Assembly (NCBI GenBank): GCA_900770875.1
Contig: CAAGLV010000086.1
Span: 1-47,817, forward strand
Source of the DNA: Flavobacteriales bacterium
GTDB taxonomy: Bacteria > Bacteroidota > Bacteroidia > Flavobacteriales > Weeksellaceae
Length of the DNA stretch: 47,817 nucleotides
Reading direction: 5' to 3'
Shown in pieces: positions 8,504 to 16,784 of the stretch (positions are counted from its first letter, which is position 1; each line of letters begins with the position of its first letter). Below the pieces are notes generated by a model. That model saw only the letters and a list, made by a program, of their open reading frames with translations. It was not told the origin of the DNA and made no database searches. The position numbers and the translations under genes were made by a program.

Positions 8504-8523
8504 TTTTTTTGATTTTTCAGTTA

Positions 8524-8531
8524 CAAAAATA
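8524..8531 (-). promoter_or_regulatory. Candidate -7 box for sucC
   Basis: The minus strand reads TATTTTTG, a full match to TAnnTTTG, 20 bp before the sucC start codon. No TTG is found 17-23 bp upstream. The rest of the 8504-8677 gap is AT-rich, and apart from a short AT-only inverted repeat at 8593-8614 I see nothing in it. Confidence 0.35.
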
Positions 8532-8677
8532 GAATAAATGTTGAGGTATTCTAAATTTTAAGGAATTAATTTTATTAAGACAACTAAATATTTTTTAATC
8601 TTTTACGATTAAAATATGCTTTATTGTTGTTTTATAATAAAATATAGATCCAATTTACGTCGTTAATTTATTGTGTG

Positions 8678-10330
8678 ATGAAGCTAAGAAGTTTTTTAAT
8701 AATAGTATTTTTTATAAATATTTTACAGAGTATTTATACACCAATAATAGATGACGAAGCTTATTATTGGTTGTGGAGTTTAAAAATTGATGCAGGATAT
8801 TTTGACCATCCTCCATTAATTGCATTATGGGTTAAGCTATCAAATTTGATGTTTGATGGCGAACTTGGTGTACGTTTTTTTACCGTATGTTGTAATACAA
8901 TAAGTGCATATTTATTTTGGTTATTATTAAAGCCAAAAACAAATAGAGAGTTTAAACTCTTTTTAATGGTTTATTTTAGTTTACTATTTGTACAACTATT
9001 TTCGTTTGTCTCTACACCCGATGCACCATTGCTATTTTTTACGTTAGCTTATTTAAATATACTTAAATTATTTATAGCAAAACAAAATTGGATTACAACG
9101 ATACTGTTAGGAACTTGTTTTGCAGGATTGATGTATAGTAAATATCAAGGGATTTTAGTTTTAGTTTTTACATTGTTGCCAATAATTACTTTTTTATATC
9201 GTAAATATCAATTTTATGTTGCAGTTATTTTTTCGTTAATCTTGTATTTGCCTCATTTTTATTGGTTGCATTTGTATAATTATCCTCCGATTTATTATCA
9301 TTTTATAGATCGTAATTCCGAAAATAACTTTTATTTTTTTCAACCTATTCTTTATATTTTAACAGCTATAACTTGTGCTTCGGGTTTATTGTTTCCTTTT
9401 TTAATAAAAGGTTTAAAAGATGTAGATCAAAATAATTTGTTTAAACGAGCTGTATTTTGGTTGATTATCGGACCATTCTTCTTTTTTTTAATTGCAACAT
9501 TTAAAAGTAAAGTGCAAGCACAATGGCTTTTAGTTAGTTATATAGCAAGTGGATTGGTTATTTATTGGTATGTTGTGAATAAAGAGAATTTAAATAAATT
9601 TTACTTTGCTAGTTATCTTACAATTGGTTTGATTTTTTTTGCTCGTATAATTGTTGTTATTCCATCTTTATCGCCACTTTTCGAGACCAAAAGATTTGCA
9701 GAAAATTTAAATAATTTGCCAACTAAAATTGTTGTGTTCGAAAAATATCAAGAAGCAGCCATTTATCAATTTTATTATCCCGATCATCAAGCTGTTGTTT
9801 ATAGAACGTTAGGTAATCGAAATAGTCAATTTACAATATGGGATTCGGAAACAGACTTGAGCCAGAGTTTTACTTATGTTTCGCCTTGGTTAAAAAGTAA
9901 TCAATCTTTTAAAGGAATTAAACATTTAACGTATTATATAAATTACATTAATGGATATACGCCAATACATAAAAGCAAAGCTGATTTTTTAAAATTAGAT
10001 GAAGCTTTAATTACAGACGAAGTTATCGTTAATCCGACGCAAGAAAATATTTTTACAATTTCTATTAACGCAATAGATTTTAATTTATTAAAGAATAAAA
10101 AATATCGTTTAGTATGTTTTGTAACAAAAGATAAACAGCATAATATAGTAGAAGAAATCGAAATTCCGATAACAGCATTAGTATCTCATCAAAAAGGAAA
10201 TTTTTATTTTAAATTTAAATTTAAACATCATTTACAACAAGGTAATTATGTAGCTTACATTGGTGTTATACCTTATAATTTAGTACCAAAATATCAATCG
10301 AAGCCATTAAAAATTATAATTTCTGAATAG
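8678..10330 (+). CDS. GT39/ArnT-like membrane glycosyltransferase
   Basis: A 550-residue GT-C enzyme of the PMT/ArnT clan, using polyprenyl-phosphate sugars on the periplasmic side. The N-terminal loop shows the signature DDEAYYWLW, then GYFDHPPLIALW, which contain the catalytic acidic residues of this clan. About ten TM helices follow (residues 5-345), then a soluble C-terminal domain of roughly 190 residues. ATG at 8678 is chosen; a GTG codon directly before it is an alternative. The gene ends 17 bp before the LolD-like gene and may share its transcript. The acceptor (lipid A, protein or glycan) cannot be told from sequence. Confidence 0.85.
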   Translation: MKLRSFLIIVFFINILQSIYTPIIDDEAYYWLWSLKIDAGYFDHPPLIALWVKLSNLMFDGELGVRFFTVCCNTISAYLFWLLLKPKTNREFKLFLMVYFSLLFVQLFSFVSTPDAPLLFFTLAYLNILKLFIAKQNWITTILLGTCFAGLMYSKYQGILVLVFTLLPIITFLYRKYQFYVAVIFSLILYLPHFYWLHLYNYPPIYYHFIDRNSENNFYFFQPILYILTAITCASGLLFPFLIKGLKDVDQNNLFKRAVFWLIIGPFFFFLIATFKSKVQAQWLLVSYIASGLVIYWYVVNKENLNKFYFASYLTIGLIFFARIIVVIPSLSPLFETKRFAENLNNLPTKIVVFEKYQEAAIYQFYYPDHQAVVYRTLGNRNSQFTIWDSETDLSQSFTYVSPWLKSNQSFKGIKHLTYYINYINGYTPIHKSKADFLKLDEALITDEVIVNPTQENIFTISINAIDFNLLKNKKYRLVCFVTKDKQHNIVEEIEIPITALVSHQKGNFYFKFKFKHHLQQGNYVAYIGVIPYNLVPKYQSKPLKIIISE

Positions 10331-10347
10331 TTTCATATATTTACATC

Positions 10348-11013
10348 ATGATGATTAAAGCAACAAATATTGTAAAAAAATATGGCGATTTAGAAGTTCT
10401 GAAAGGTGTTTCTTTAGAAATTGCTGAACGCGAAGTTGTATCTATTGTTGGTGCTTCTGGAGCCGGTAAAACAACTTTATTACAAATTTTAGGGACGTTA
10501 GAAAAACCTACTGATCCAAAACAAAATCAAACCGAGATTTTGATAAATGGAGCTGATGTTACTAAAATGTCGGATCGTGAGTTATCTAAATTTAGAAACG
10601 AAAATATCGGATTTATTTTTCAATTTCATCAATTATTACCCGAATTTACTGCAATAGAAAATATTTGTATTCCTGCGTTTATTCGTAAAATGAATAAAAC
10701 TGAAGCCGAAAAGCGAGCGAAAGAATTAATGAATTATTTAGGCTTATCGCATCGATTGAATCATAAACCCAATCAACTTTCGGGAGGAGAACAACAACGT
10801 GTTGCAGTTGCCAGAGCTTTAATTAATCAACCTAAAGTTGTTTTTGCAGATGAACCTTCGGGAAATTTAGATTCTAAAAATGCCGAAGAATTACATGATT
10901 TGTTTTTCAAATTAAGAGAAGAATTTGGGCAAACTTTTGTCATCGTAACTCATAATGAAGAATTGGCCGAGTTAACCGACCGTAAATTAGTTATGCACGA
11001 TGGTAATTTTTAA
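10348..11013 (+). CDS. ABC transporter ATPase, LolD-like
   Basis: A 221-residue ATPase of the MacB/LolD/FtsE class, probably powering lipoprotein release or another mechanotransmission-type transporter. Walker A is GASGAGKTT (about 37-45), the Q-loop region is IGFIFQFHQLLPEFTA, the signature LSGGEQQRVAVARAL, Walker B VVFADEPSGNLDS with the catalytic Glu present, and the H-loop IVTHNEE. No permease gene adjoins it; in Bacteroidota LolCE-like permeases are often unlinked. Two ATGs stand in tandem at the start. An imperfect -7 box (TATATTTA) overlaps the upstream spacer. Confidence 0.9.
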   Translation: MMIKATNIVKKYGDLEVLKGVSLEIAEREVVSIVGASGAGKTTLLQILGTLEKPTDPKQNQTEILINGADVTKMSDRELSKFRNENIGFIFQFHQLLPEFTAIENICIPAFIRKMNKTEAEKRAKELMNYLGLSHRLNHKPNQLSGGEQQRVAVARALINQPKVVFADEPSGNLDSKNAEELHDLFFKLREEFGQTFVIVTHNEELAELTDRKLVMHDGNF

Positions 11014-11028
11014 TCAATAATATGATAT

Positions 11029-11064
11029 AAAAAATCAGGATTTATTTTTAAATCCTGATTTTTT
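11029..11064 (+). terminator. Terminator after the LolD-like gene
   Basis: A perfect 16-bp stem (11029-11044 with 11049-11064) with a TTTT loop; its outer arms are A and T runs around the core ATCAGGATTTA. It can act in both directions and also serves the convergent TIGR02757 gene ending at 11087. Confidence 0.85.
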
Positions 11065-11086
11065 ATATAGCTAGCGCGATATCTAT

Positions 11087-11848
11087 TTAAAATCCTTCAA
11101 AAACACCTAACCCAAATAATGCGAAATCGTATTTAACAGGATCGTTAGGATCTAATTTTCTTAAATTTGTATCTAATTCGTTTAACGCTTTTGCATCGTT
11201 TTGTTTTCTTGTTAATAAACCAAGTTTACGAGCAACATTACCAGAATGAACATCTAAAGGACATGAAAGTTTAGAAGGCGAAATTTCTTTCCAAATACCA
11301 AAATCTACTCCTTGATTGTCTTGTCTGCAAAACCATCTTAGCATCATGTTGATACGCTTTGCTGCCGATTTATTTAAAGGATCAGAGATATGTTTTTTTG
11401 TGCGTTCTAACGGTTCAATTTCAAAAAAAATAGTTTTAAATTTTGAAATAGCTTCTTGTATCGAATCTTCGGTTTGGTGTTTTGTAAAAATTCCTTCTAA
11501 ACCATTATGGTTATTGTATATATTTCTTAAACTTTTAATAAAGTATTTAAAATCTTCGGAATTAAAGGTGCGATGTACAAATCCTTCGATGGCATTTATT
11601 TGCTCGTCGCTTGCAGATATTACAAAATCGTAAGGCGAATTTCCCATTAACAACATCATTTTATTGGCATTATTAATAATCATTTTACGATTTCCCCAAG
11701 CAATAGTCGCTGCCAAAAATCCCGAAATTTCGATATCTTCTTTTAAATTAAATTGATGTGGGATTTGTATAGGGTCTGTTGTTATAAAATCTAACGTATT
11801 GTATTGTTTTACTTTAGTGTCTAAAAACTCTTTTATTTCGGTGTGCAT
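11087..11848 (-). CDS. TIGR02757/DUF2400 family protein
   Basis: A 253-residue protein of family TIGR02757 (DUF2400), common in Bacteroidota. Recognisable blocks are IAWGNRKMIINNANKMM near residue 50, MMLRWFCRQD near 170, CPLDVHSGNVARKLGLL near 200, and the C-terminal FALFGLGVF. The last blocks resemble helix-hairpin-helix DNA glycosylase folds, so a nucleic-acid role is possible but unproven. It is a single leftward gene between a terminator and the divergent NUMOD4/HNH gene. Confidence 0.88.
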   Translation of the reverse strand: MHTEIKEFLDTKVKQYNTLDFITTDPIQIPHQFNLKEDIEISGFLAATIAWGNRKMIINNANKMMLLMGNSPYDFVISASDEQINAIEGFVHRTFNSEDFKYFIKSLRNIYNNHNGLEGIFTKHQTEDSIQEAISKFKTIFFEIEPLERTKKHISDPLNKSAAKRINMMLRWFCRQDNQGVDFGIWKEISPSKLSCPLDVHSGNVARKLGLLTRKQNDAKALNELDTNLRKLDPNDPVKYDFALFGLGVFEGF

Positions 11849-11972
11849 AGCGTAAAGTTAATTCATTAAAAGGTTAATGTTTTTATAAATTGGTATAAAA
11901 TTTGTTAATATTCTAAAAGAATAAATATAGAGCAATATTAAAGGCCTAAACCAATCACTTAAACCAACATAT

Positions 11973-12551
11973 ATGTTTGAAATTTTAGTAGGAGAAATTT
12001 TTAAAGAAATAGAGATAGAAGGAAACCATAAGTACAATTATGCAATTTCTAATTACGGGAGATTAATTCGTTTTTCTGAGCATTTTGATGACGGAGAAGA
12101 ATTAAAAGGATCGTTGATTAATGGCTACAAAGTTTTTCGTTATAAATCGACGGAAAATGGTAAAATTAAAAATCACTCGAAAATGTTTTCGAGAATGGTT
12201 GCCGAAAATTTTTTAGAAGTTCCTGAGTCTGATCAAACTTACTTATTGCACAAAGATTATAAAAAGGATAATTGCCAAGCATCAAATTTATTTTGGGCCA
12301 ATAAAGAGCAATTTAAAGTTCATTTTATGAATAGTCCACTTTACGAAGAAGGAAAGAAAAAGTCGCAAAAAACAAGACAAAAAATGGACGGTAATAAGTT
12401 AACCACAACACAGGTTATGCGAATTAAAAAGATGATTTTTGATCCAAACCGAAAAACCAGATTAAAAATTATCGCAAAACAATTTGGTATTAGCGAAATG
12501 CAGTTGTATCGTATAAAATCTGGTGAAAACTGGGGACACGTACAAGTGTAA
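11973..12551 (+). CDS. NUMOD4/HNH endonuclease-like protein with C-terminal HTH
   Basis: A 192-residue protein built like a free-standing homing endonuclease. The N-terminal NUMOD4-type segment has YNYAISNYGRLIRF (about 22-36). A compact HNH-like block, LLHKDYKKDNCQASNLFWA (about 91-110), keeps His, Asn and the terminal Asn-Leu of the fold but shows only one His where many family members have a pair. The C-terminal helix-turn-helix (about 138-190) reads MRIKKMIFD...LKIIAKQFGISEMQLYRIKSG. It is not inside another gene, intron or visible prophage, so it may be domesticated. Nuclease activity is not certain. Confidence 0.75.
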   Translation: MFEILVGEIFKEIEIEGNHKYNYAISNYGRLIRFSEHFDDGEELKGSLINGYKVFRYKSTENGKIKNHSKMFSRMVAENFLEVPESDQTYLLHKDYKKDNCQASNLFWANKEQFKVHFMNSPLYEEGKKKSQKTRQKMDGNKLTTTQVMRIKKMIFDPNRKTRLKIIAKQFGISEMQLYRIKSGENWGHVQV

Positions 12552-12650
12552 TAAAAAAAAATATTAGAAAATAGAAAATGTTGATTCTTTATAGAGTTGA
12601 CATTTTTTTATGGAATAACTTCTGACTATTTTTACGAAAATAAAAATAGA

Positions 12651-13304
12651 ATGAAAGAGTTAAACGGAATAAAATATATTGAGCGTAAGCCAACCGAAAT
12701 AACAGAAAAACCGCAATTATTTTTATTGATACACGGTTACGGAAGCAACGAAGAAGATTTGTTTAGCTTTGCACCAGATTTGCCAGCCACAGCTCATGTA
12801 ATATCGGTTAGAGGTAAATTTGATTTAATGTTTGGAGGTTATTCTTGGTATGACATTAGTTTTGAGAATAACGAAAAATACATGGATACAAAGCAGGCCG
12901 AATCTTCGCGCGATGCATTAGTGAAATTTATTGATGAGATTGTTTTGCAAGAAAATTTAGATGCCGATAATGTGTTTATTGCAGGCTTTAGTCAGGGTGC
13001 AATTTTAAGTTATTCGATTGCTTTAAATCATCCTACAAAAGTTAAAAATGTAATGATTTTAAGTGGATATCCCGAGTTTAAAATCATAGGAGACTTTAAT
13101 CGAAATCAAGATTTTTCTCAGCTTAATTTCTTTGTTTCGCACGGAACCGAAGATGTGGTTTTACCAATAGAGGCGGGCAGATTAGGCGAGCGTTTGTTAA
13201 ACGAGCTATCGATAAAAAACGAATACCACGAGTACCGAAGCGGACACGGAATTGTGCCACAAAATTATTTTGATTTAATGGCTTTTATTAAAAAAGCATT
13301 ATAA
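12651..13304 (+). CDS. Alpha/beta hydrolase (phospholipase/carboxylesterase family)
   Basis: About 217 residues from the chosen ATG, matching small serine esterases of the carboxylesterase/YpfH type. The oxyanion region is LIHGYGSNEEDLFSFAP, the nucleophile elbow is GFSQGAILSY (Ser in GFSQG), the acid is the Asp of HGTEDVVLP, and the catalytic His is in YRSGHGI. It is probably cytoplasmic since no signal peptide is seen. An in-frame TTG at 12597 would add 18 residues without family similarity, so MKELNGIKYI is preferred. Its stop overlaps that of the convergent Smr gene. Substrate unknown. Confidence 0.88.
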   Translation: MKELNGIKYIERKPTEITEKPQLFLLIHGYGSNEEDLFSFAPDLPATAHVISVRGKFDLMFGGYSWYDISFENNEKYMDTKQAESSRDALVKFIDEIVLQENLDADNVFIAGFSQGAILSYSIALNHPTKVKNVMILSGYPEFKIIGDFNRNQDFSQLNFFVSHGTEDVVLPIEAGRLGERLLNELSIKNEYHEYRSGHGIVPQNYFDLMAFIKKAL

Positions 13305-13814
13305 ATATTTAACTTCTATGGCGTCTCCGTGATAATCTTTAAAAGAGGCGTCGTAGAATTCGATCGAAGTATAGCGATAAAGCAATTCGGTTAATTCTTT
13401 TTTTAAGATCCCTTTACCATATCCGTGGATTAAAATTAATCGGATTTGGTCTTCCATCATAGCACGCTCTATTTCGTTGCGTGCAACATCTAATTGGGTT
13501 TGTAAAATTTCGGCAGTATCAAGATCTTTCCAATTGTCTACTAAGTTTTCGATATGTAAATCTACTTCGCGCGTAACATAGGGATGACGATGTGATTTGC
13601 GAAAAGTTTTAAATTTTGGTTTCGAAAATTCTTTAATTTCAACATCACGATAATCATCGTAGTCAATTTCAAAATCTTTGATTAACTCGTTTTTATTGTA
13701 TTCGTATTCAAAACCAAATTCATCATTAAAAAAAACAGCATCGCCCTTTACTTTGGTAATTATACCAACAATGGCGTCGTCTATCACTTTAACTTTATTT
13801 CCGATTTTAAACAT
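13299..13814 (-). CDS. Smr-domain protein
   Basis: A 171-residue protein. An N-terminal Tudor/KOW-like segment (about 1-48, FKIGNKVKVIDDAIVGIITKV) resembles the short barrel seen in Bacteroidota DUF2027 proteins. The C-terminal Smr domain (about 80-171) has the two signature motifs VDLHIE and LIHGYGKGILKKEL. Smr domains occur as the nuclease module of MutS2 and as free proteins acting on RNA or branched DNA. The start codon abuts an 11-bp hairpin. The convergent esterase gene shares its stop region. Confidence 0.88.
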   Translation of the reverse strand: MFKIGNKVKVIDDAIVGIITKVKGDAVFFNDEFGFEYEYNKNELIKDFEIDYDDYRDVEIKEFSKPKFKTFRKSHRHPYVTREVDLHIENLVDNWKDLDTAEILQTQLDVARNEIERAMMEDQIRLILIHGYGKGILKKELTELLYRYTSIEFYDASFKDYHGDAIEVKYL

Positions 13815-13840
13815 AAAGCAAAATTAATAAATTTTGCTTT
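13815..13840 (-). terminator. Hairpin between methyltransferase and Smr gene
   Basis: A perfect 11-bp stem AAAGCAAAATT/AATTTTGCTTT with a 4-nt loop overlaps the methyltransferase stop and ends on the base before the Smr ATG. The T tract after it on the minus strand is short (TTT then ATG), so it may be a weak terminator or a structure affecting Smr initiation. Confidence 0.45.
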
Positions 13841-14603
13841 AACTCTTTATAATATAACCGGCGTATTTATCGTCGAAATTAACAATAATTGGTTTTAAAT
13901 TATTTTGTATACAAAAATCCATAAAGGCCGAATTATCTGCAATATCATCGCTCATAAAGATTCCGTTTTTGGTAACTTTTGGCCATAATGTTTTGTATGC
14001 CCACATACGACCATTGTAGGCTTTATCAGAATCGTAATGAATAAAATCGAATTGATTTTGTTGCTGAAGAATTTTGGGAATAGATTCTTTATCAGCAAAC
14101 TGGAATAGCGACCAAAATTGTTTTAATTTTTCGGGAATTACAATGCCAACAAAATTATCGTTATTCTTTGTTGCATAAGGCATGTCAGAACTGTATAAAT
14201 GTCCGTTTCTTTTTTGTAAAGAAAGCAAAATAGCAAGTGTCGACCAACCGTAAGCTACGCCAGTTTCTAAAACATTTTTAGCGTTTAAAGATTCGGTAAT
14301 TGCATAAATTAAATTTAAGGCACCAGCGCCCCCCATTTTTACAGGACAATTTTTTTCTTGCTCTAAAGCATAGGTTGTTTCTTCTTTAAAATCAGTAAAA
14401 ATATCAACAGGTAAATTGCTAAATTTAGTAATAGCATCTTGCTGAGAAATAGCATTTTCGATGCACCATTTTTCGGCGTTTTGTTTTCCTTTAGTTGCGG
14501 ATCCTCTTTGAAAAGTATTTTTTACAATTTTGCGTCCAAGTTCTGGATATAAATGAGGCCTTTTAGCATAGGCAAAAAAACTACTGATAATTTCTGCTAT
14601 CAT
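13839..14603 (-). CDS. Class I SAM-dependent methyltransferase
   Basis: A 254-residue protein with a Rossmann-type methyltransferase fold, closest in look to the Methyltransf_24 group. The SAM-binding motif is VLETGVAYGWSTLAILL (about 109-126), the strand after motif II ends SSDMPY, and FIHYDSDKAYNG plus NGIFMSDDIADNSAF match the later motifs carrying acidic metal or substrate ligands. Such enzymes often act on sugars or small molecules. It is divergent from the polysaccharide operon 90 bp away, so a role in glycan methylation is possible, though position is the only support. Confidence 0.82.
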   Translation of the reverse strand: MIAEIISSFFAYAKRPHLYPELGRKIVKNTFQRGSATKGKQNAEKWCIENAISQQDAITKFSNLPVDIFTDFKEETTYALEQEKNCPVKMGGAGALNLIYAITESLNAKNVLETGVAYGWSTLAILLSLQKRNGHLYSSDMPYATKNNDNFVGIVIPEKLKQFWSLFQFADKESIPKILQQQNQFDFIHYDSDKAYNGRMWAYKTLWPKVTKNGIFMSDDIADNSAFMDFCIQNNLKPIIVNFDDKYAGYIIKS

Positions 14604-14668
14604 ATTTAGTTTGTTATTATTTAGTTGGTTGTTGATAAAGATATAATTTTTTAATTTTAAAATTATAT

Positions 14669-14676
14669 TATTTTTG
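14669..14676 (+). promoter_or_regulatory. Candidate -7 box for the polysaccharide operon
   Basis: TATTTTTG matches TAnnTTTG, 16 bp before the first gene of the 22-kb locus. No TTG lies at the expected -33 distance. It is the best promoter candidate I see in the 89-bp divergent gap. Confidence 0.35.
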
Positions 14677-14692
14677 ATAAAACTTTAACAAA

Positions 14693-15910
14693 TTGAAAAC
14701 CTCTAAACCTAAACCTAAAATAAAAATTTTATTTCGTTTACGTTCCTTAGAAATGGGCGGAGTTCCTCGTGTAGTATTAGATTTATTGAGAAACTTACCA
14801 AAAGATAAATTCGATTTTACTTTAATGCTTAATTTATATCAAGGCGAATTAATAAAAGAGATTCCCGAAGATATTAAATTAATTGTGGTTGAAAAAGGAC
14901 GTGAACAAATGAGTAAAAATCCTTTGATCCAAAAAATAGAACTTGCTTTTAGACGATTAAAGTTAGAATTATACGATCGTTTTCCTCAATTGCTTTATGC
15001 ATTAAAGGTGCCTGAAAAATATGATATTGAAGTTTCGCCAGGTTATGCCGAATTTGATATGGTGTTGAATTCGCCAAATAAAAATTCGCGCAAAATTGGA
15101 TGGTTTCATACCGATGTAGGTTATGATAAAGATCGTCAGCGAGTTTTAAGTAGAATCGAAAAAATGAAAAAATTTGATTTTATGATTTTTGGTTCAAAAC
15201 AAACGCGTCAGGTCATTAAAGATTTATACGATGTTTCTTATCCAAATTCTACTGTAATTTATAATGTAATTAAGATAGACGAAGTTGTAAAAAAAGCAGA
15301 ATTATTTGATTATTCGTATCAAAGCGAAGTTCCTGTTTTTTCGTCGATGGGACGTTTACATCATCGCAAAGGATATCATACTTTAATGAAAGTGCATAAA
15401 CGATTATTAGATGATGGTTTTTTGCATAAAATAGCTGTGATTGGTGGTGGAAACGAGATGGAGAATTTATTGCAACAACGTAAACAGTTAAATGTAGAAG
15501 ATTCTTTTTTATTGTTAGATACGCAAAAAAATCCTTATCCTTATATTAAGGCCTCGGATTATTTTATTTTACCAACACAATCCGAGTCTTATCCTTTAGT
15601 AATTGGCGAAGTTATGGCGTTGCGAAAGCCGATTATTTCGACTAATGTAGGTGGAATATCCGAAATGATTACCGATGGCGTCGATGGTATTTTAATTAAA
15701 TACGATGAAGATGAAATGTATGCTTCGATGAAAAATTTTTTAACCAATTTGGCGTTAGTAACTAAGCTAACAGAAGGTACCAAAAATGCTTTTACAAAAT
15801 TTGATGAAAAAGTAATTTATCAAGAAGTAACTGCAGTTTTTGAGCATCAATATCAACTTAAATTAGAAAAATTAAATGCCAAAAATAACTATAATAACGC
15901 CATCGTATAA
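14693..15910 (+). CDS. GT4-family glycosyltransferase
   Basis: A 405-residue GT-B retaining transferase, first gene of the polysaccharide locus. The N-terminal half opens with a lysine-rich stretch and FRLRSLEMGGVPRVVLDLL, the glycine-rich acceptor-side loop. The C-terminal donor domain has SSMGRLHHRKGYHTLMK and the E-x7-E motif in ESYPLVIGEVMALRKPI, followed by NVGGISEMI. No TM segments, so it acts on the cytoplasmic face. The start is TTG; the next ATG falls inside the conserved loop and would delete it. It overlaps the next gene by 35 bp. It resembles the GT4 at 26164-27309 (both contain KNPYPY/ENPYPY and LNLYxG), suggesting duplication. Confidence 0.88.
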   Translation: MKTSKPKPKIKILFRLRSLEMGGVPRVVLDLLRNLPKDKFDFTLMLNLYQGELIKEIPEDIKLIVVEKGREQMSKNPLIQKIELAFRRLKLELYDRFPQLLYALKVPEKYDIEVSPGYAEFDMVLNSPNKNSRKIGWFHTDVGYDKDRQRVLSRIEKMKKFDFMIFGSKQTRQVIKDLYDVSYPNSTVIYNVIKIDEVVKKAELFDYSYQSEVPVFSSMGRLHHRKGYHTLMKVHKRLLDDGFLHKIAVIGGGNEMENLLQQRKQLNVEDSFLLLDTQKNPYPYIKASDYFILPTQSESYPLVIGEVMALRKPIISTNVGGISEMITDGVDGILIKYDEDEMYASMKNFLTNLALVTKLTEGTKNAFTKFDEKVIYQEVTAVFEHQYQLKLEKLNAKNNYNNAIV

Positions 15911-16784
15911 CAGAGCACATACCTTATTACGTGTTTTTAAATCATTAAATCAACAAACATTTAAAGATTTTAAATGGATTATAATGGATGATGGATCTAT
16001 GGATAATACCAAAGATTTAGTTGCAAATTTTAAAGCAGATTCTTGGTTCGAGATTGATTATTATTGGAATAAAAATCAACATAAATTTATCACTGTTTTT
16101 GAAGGAATAAAGAAAGTAAAATCGCCTTATTTTATGATAATGGATTCGGATGATTCGTATCCAAATGATGCATTAGAAATTTTATTTAACGAAGCCGAAA
16201 AAATACAGAATCAAACCGAATTTATTGGCGTAATGGGATTATCTCAGTTTGAAAATGGAGAAATTGTTGGCCACAAATACCCAGGAAATGGTTTTGATGG
16301 GTCTATTTTCGATATGCGTTATAAATATAAAGTCAGGGGAGATAAAAACGGAATTTTTATTACTAAAACATATCAACGTTTATTAAACGATTTTGACTAT
16401 TCTGTTTATCAAAATAAAGGATACATTCCTCAAGCTGTTTTTTTTAATACCTATGATGCTAATGGGATAAAAACGCGTTTTGTTAATAAGGTAATAAGAA
16501 CTTATCATTTGGACGAGCAAGATCAGTTTTCGGTATCAAACACGCGTTGGTTTGGTAAAAATACATTTGGATTGATGGAAGGCTATTTATCCTTTTTAAA
16601 TTCGTACCATAATTTTTTACCGAAATATCCTAAAACACTAATCAGAAATTTGGTTGGTTATCAGATGTATGCAATTGTTAATCATTATAATTTAGCTGAA
16701 ATTAATAATAGATTAACGAGCTTTAAATTGTTGTCGACAATTTTTTATCCTATAAGTTTAATGTATACAAAAGTGAAGAAATGA
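15876..16784 (+). CDS. GT2-family glycosyltransferase
   Basis: A 302-residue GT-A inverting transferase. The N-terminal domain shows ITPSYNRAHTLLRVFKSL, IIMDDGSMDNT and the donor-metal motif MDSDDSYPNDAL, which is the DxD equivalent. The C-terminal third is variable and probably sets the acceptor. No membrane spans are clear. It starts inside the previous gene (35 bp overlap) and its TGA overlaps the next ATG by 4 bp, indicating translational coupling. Donor sugar unknown. Confidence 0.88.
   Translation: MPKITIITPSYNRAHTLLRVFKSLNQQTFKDFKWIIMDDGSMDNTKDLVANFKADSWFEIDYYWNKNQHKFITVFEGIKKVKSPYFMIMDSDDSYPNDALEILFNEAEKIQNQTEFIGVMGLSQFENGEIVGHKYPGNGFDGSIFDMRYKYKVRGDKNGIFITKTYQRLLNDFDYSVYQNKGYIPQAVFFNTYDANGIKTRFVNKVIRTYHLDEQDQFSVSNTRWFGKNTFGLMEGYLSFLNSYHNFLPKYPKTLIRNLVGYQMYAIVNHYNLAEINNRLTSFKLLSTIFYPISLMYTKVKK

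Noticed and set aside
12577..12608. Inverted repeat AAAATGT...ACATTTT after the NUMOD4/HNH gene
   Set aside because: Only a 7-bp AT-rich stem with a long loop; too weak to call a terminator.
12597..12650. Upstream TTG start for the esterase
   Set aside because: The 18-residue extension lacks similarity, and the segment looks like a leader (TATTTTTA near 12627); the ATG at 12651 gives a normal esterase length.
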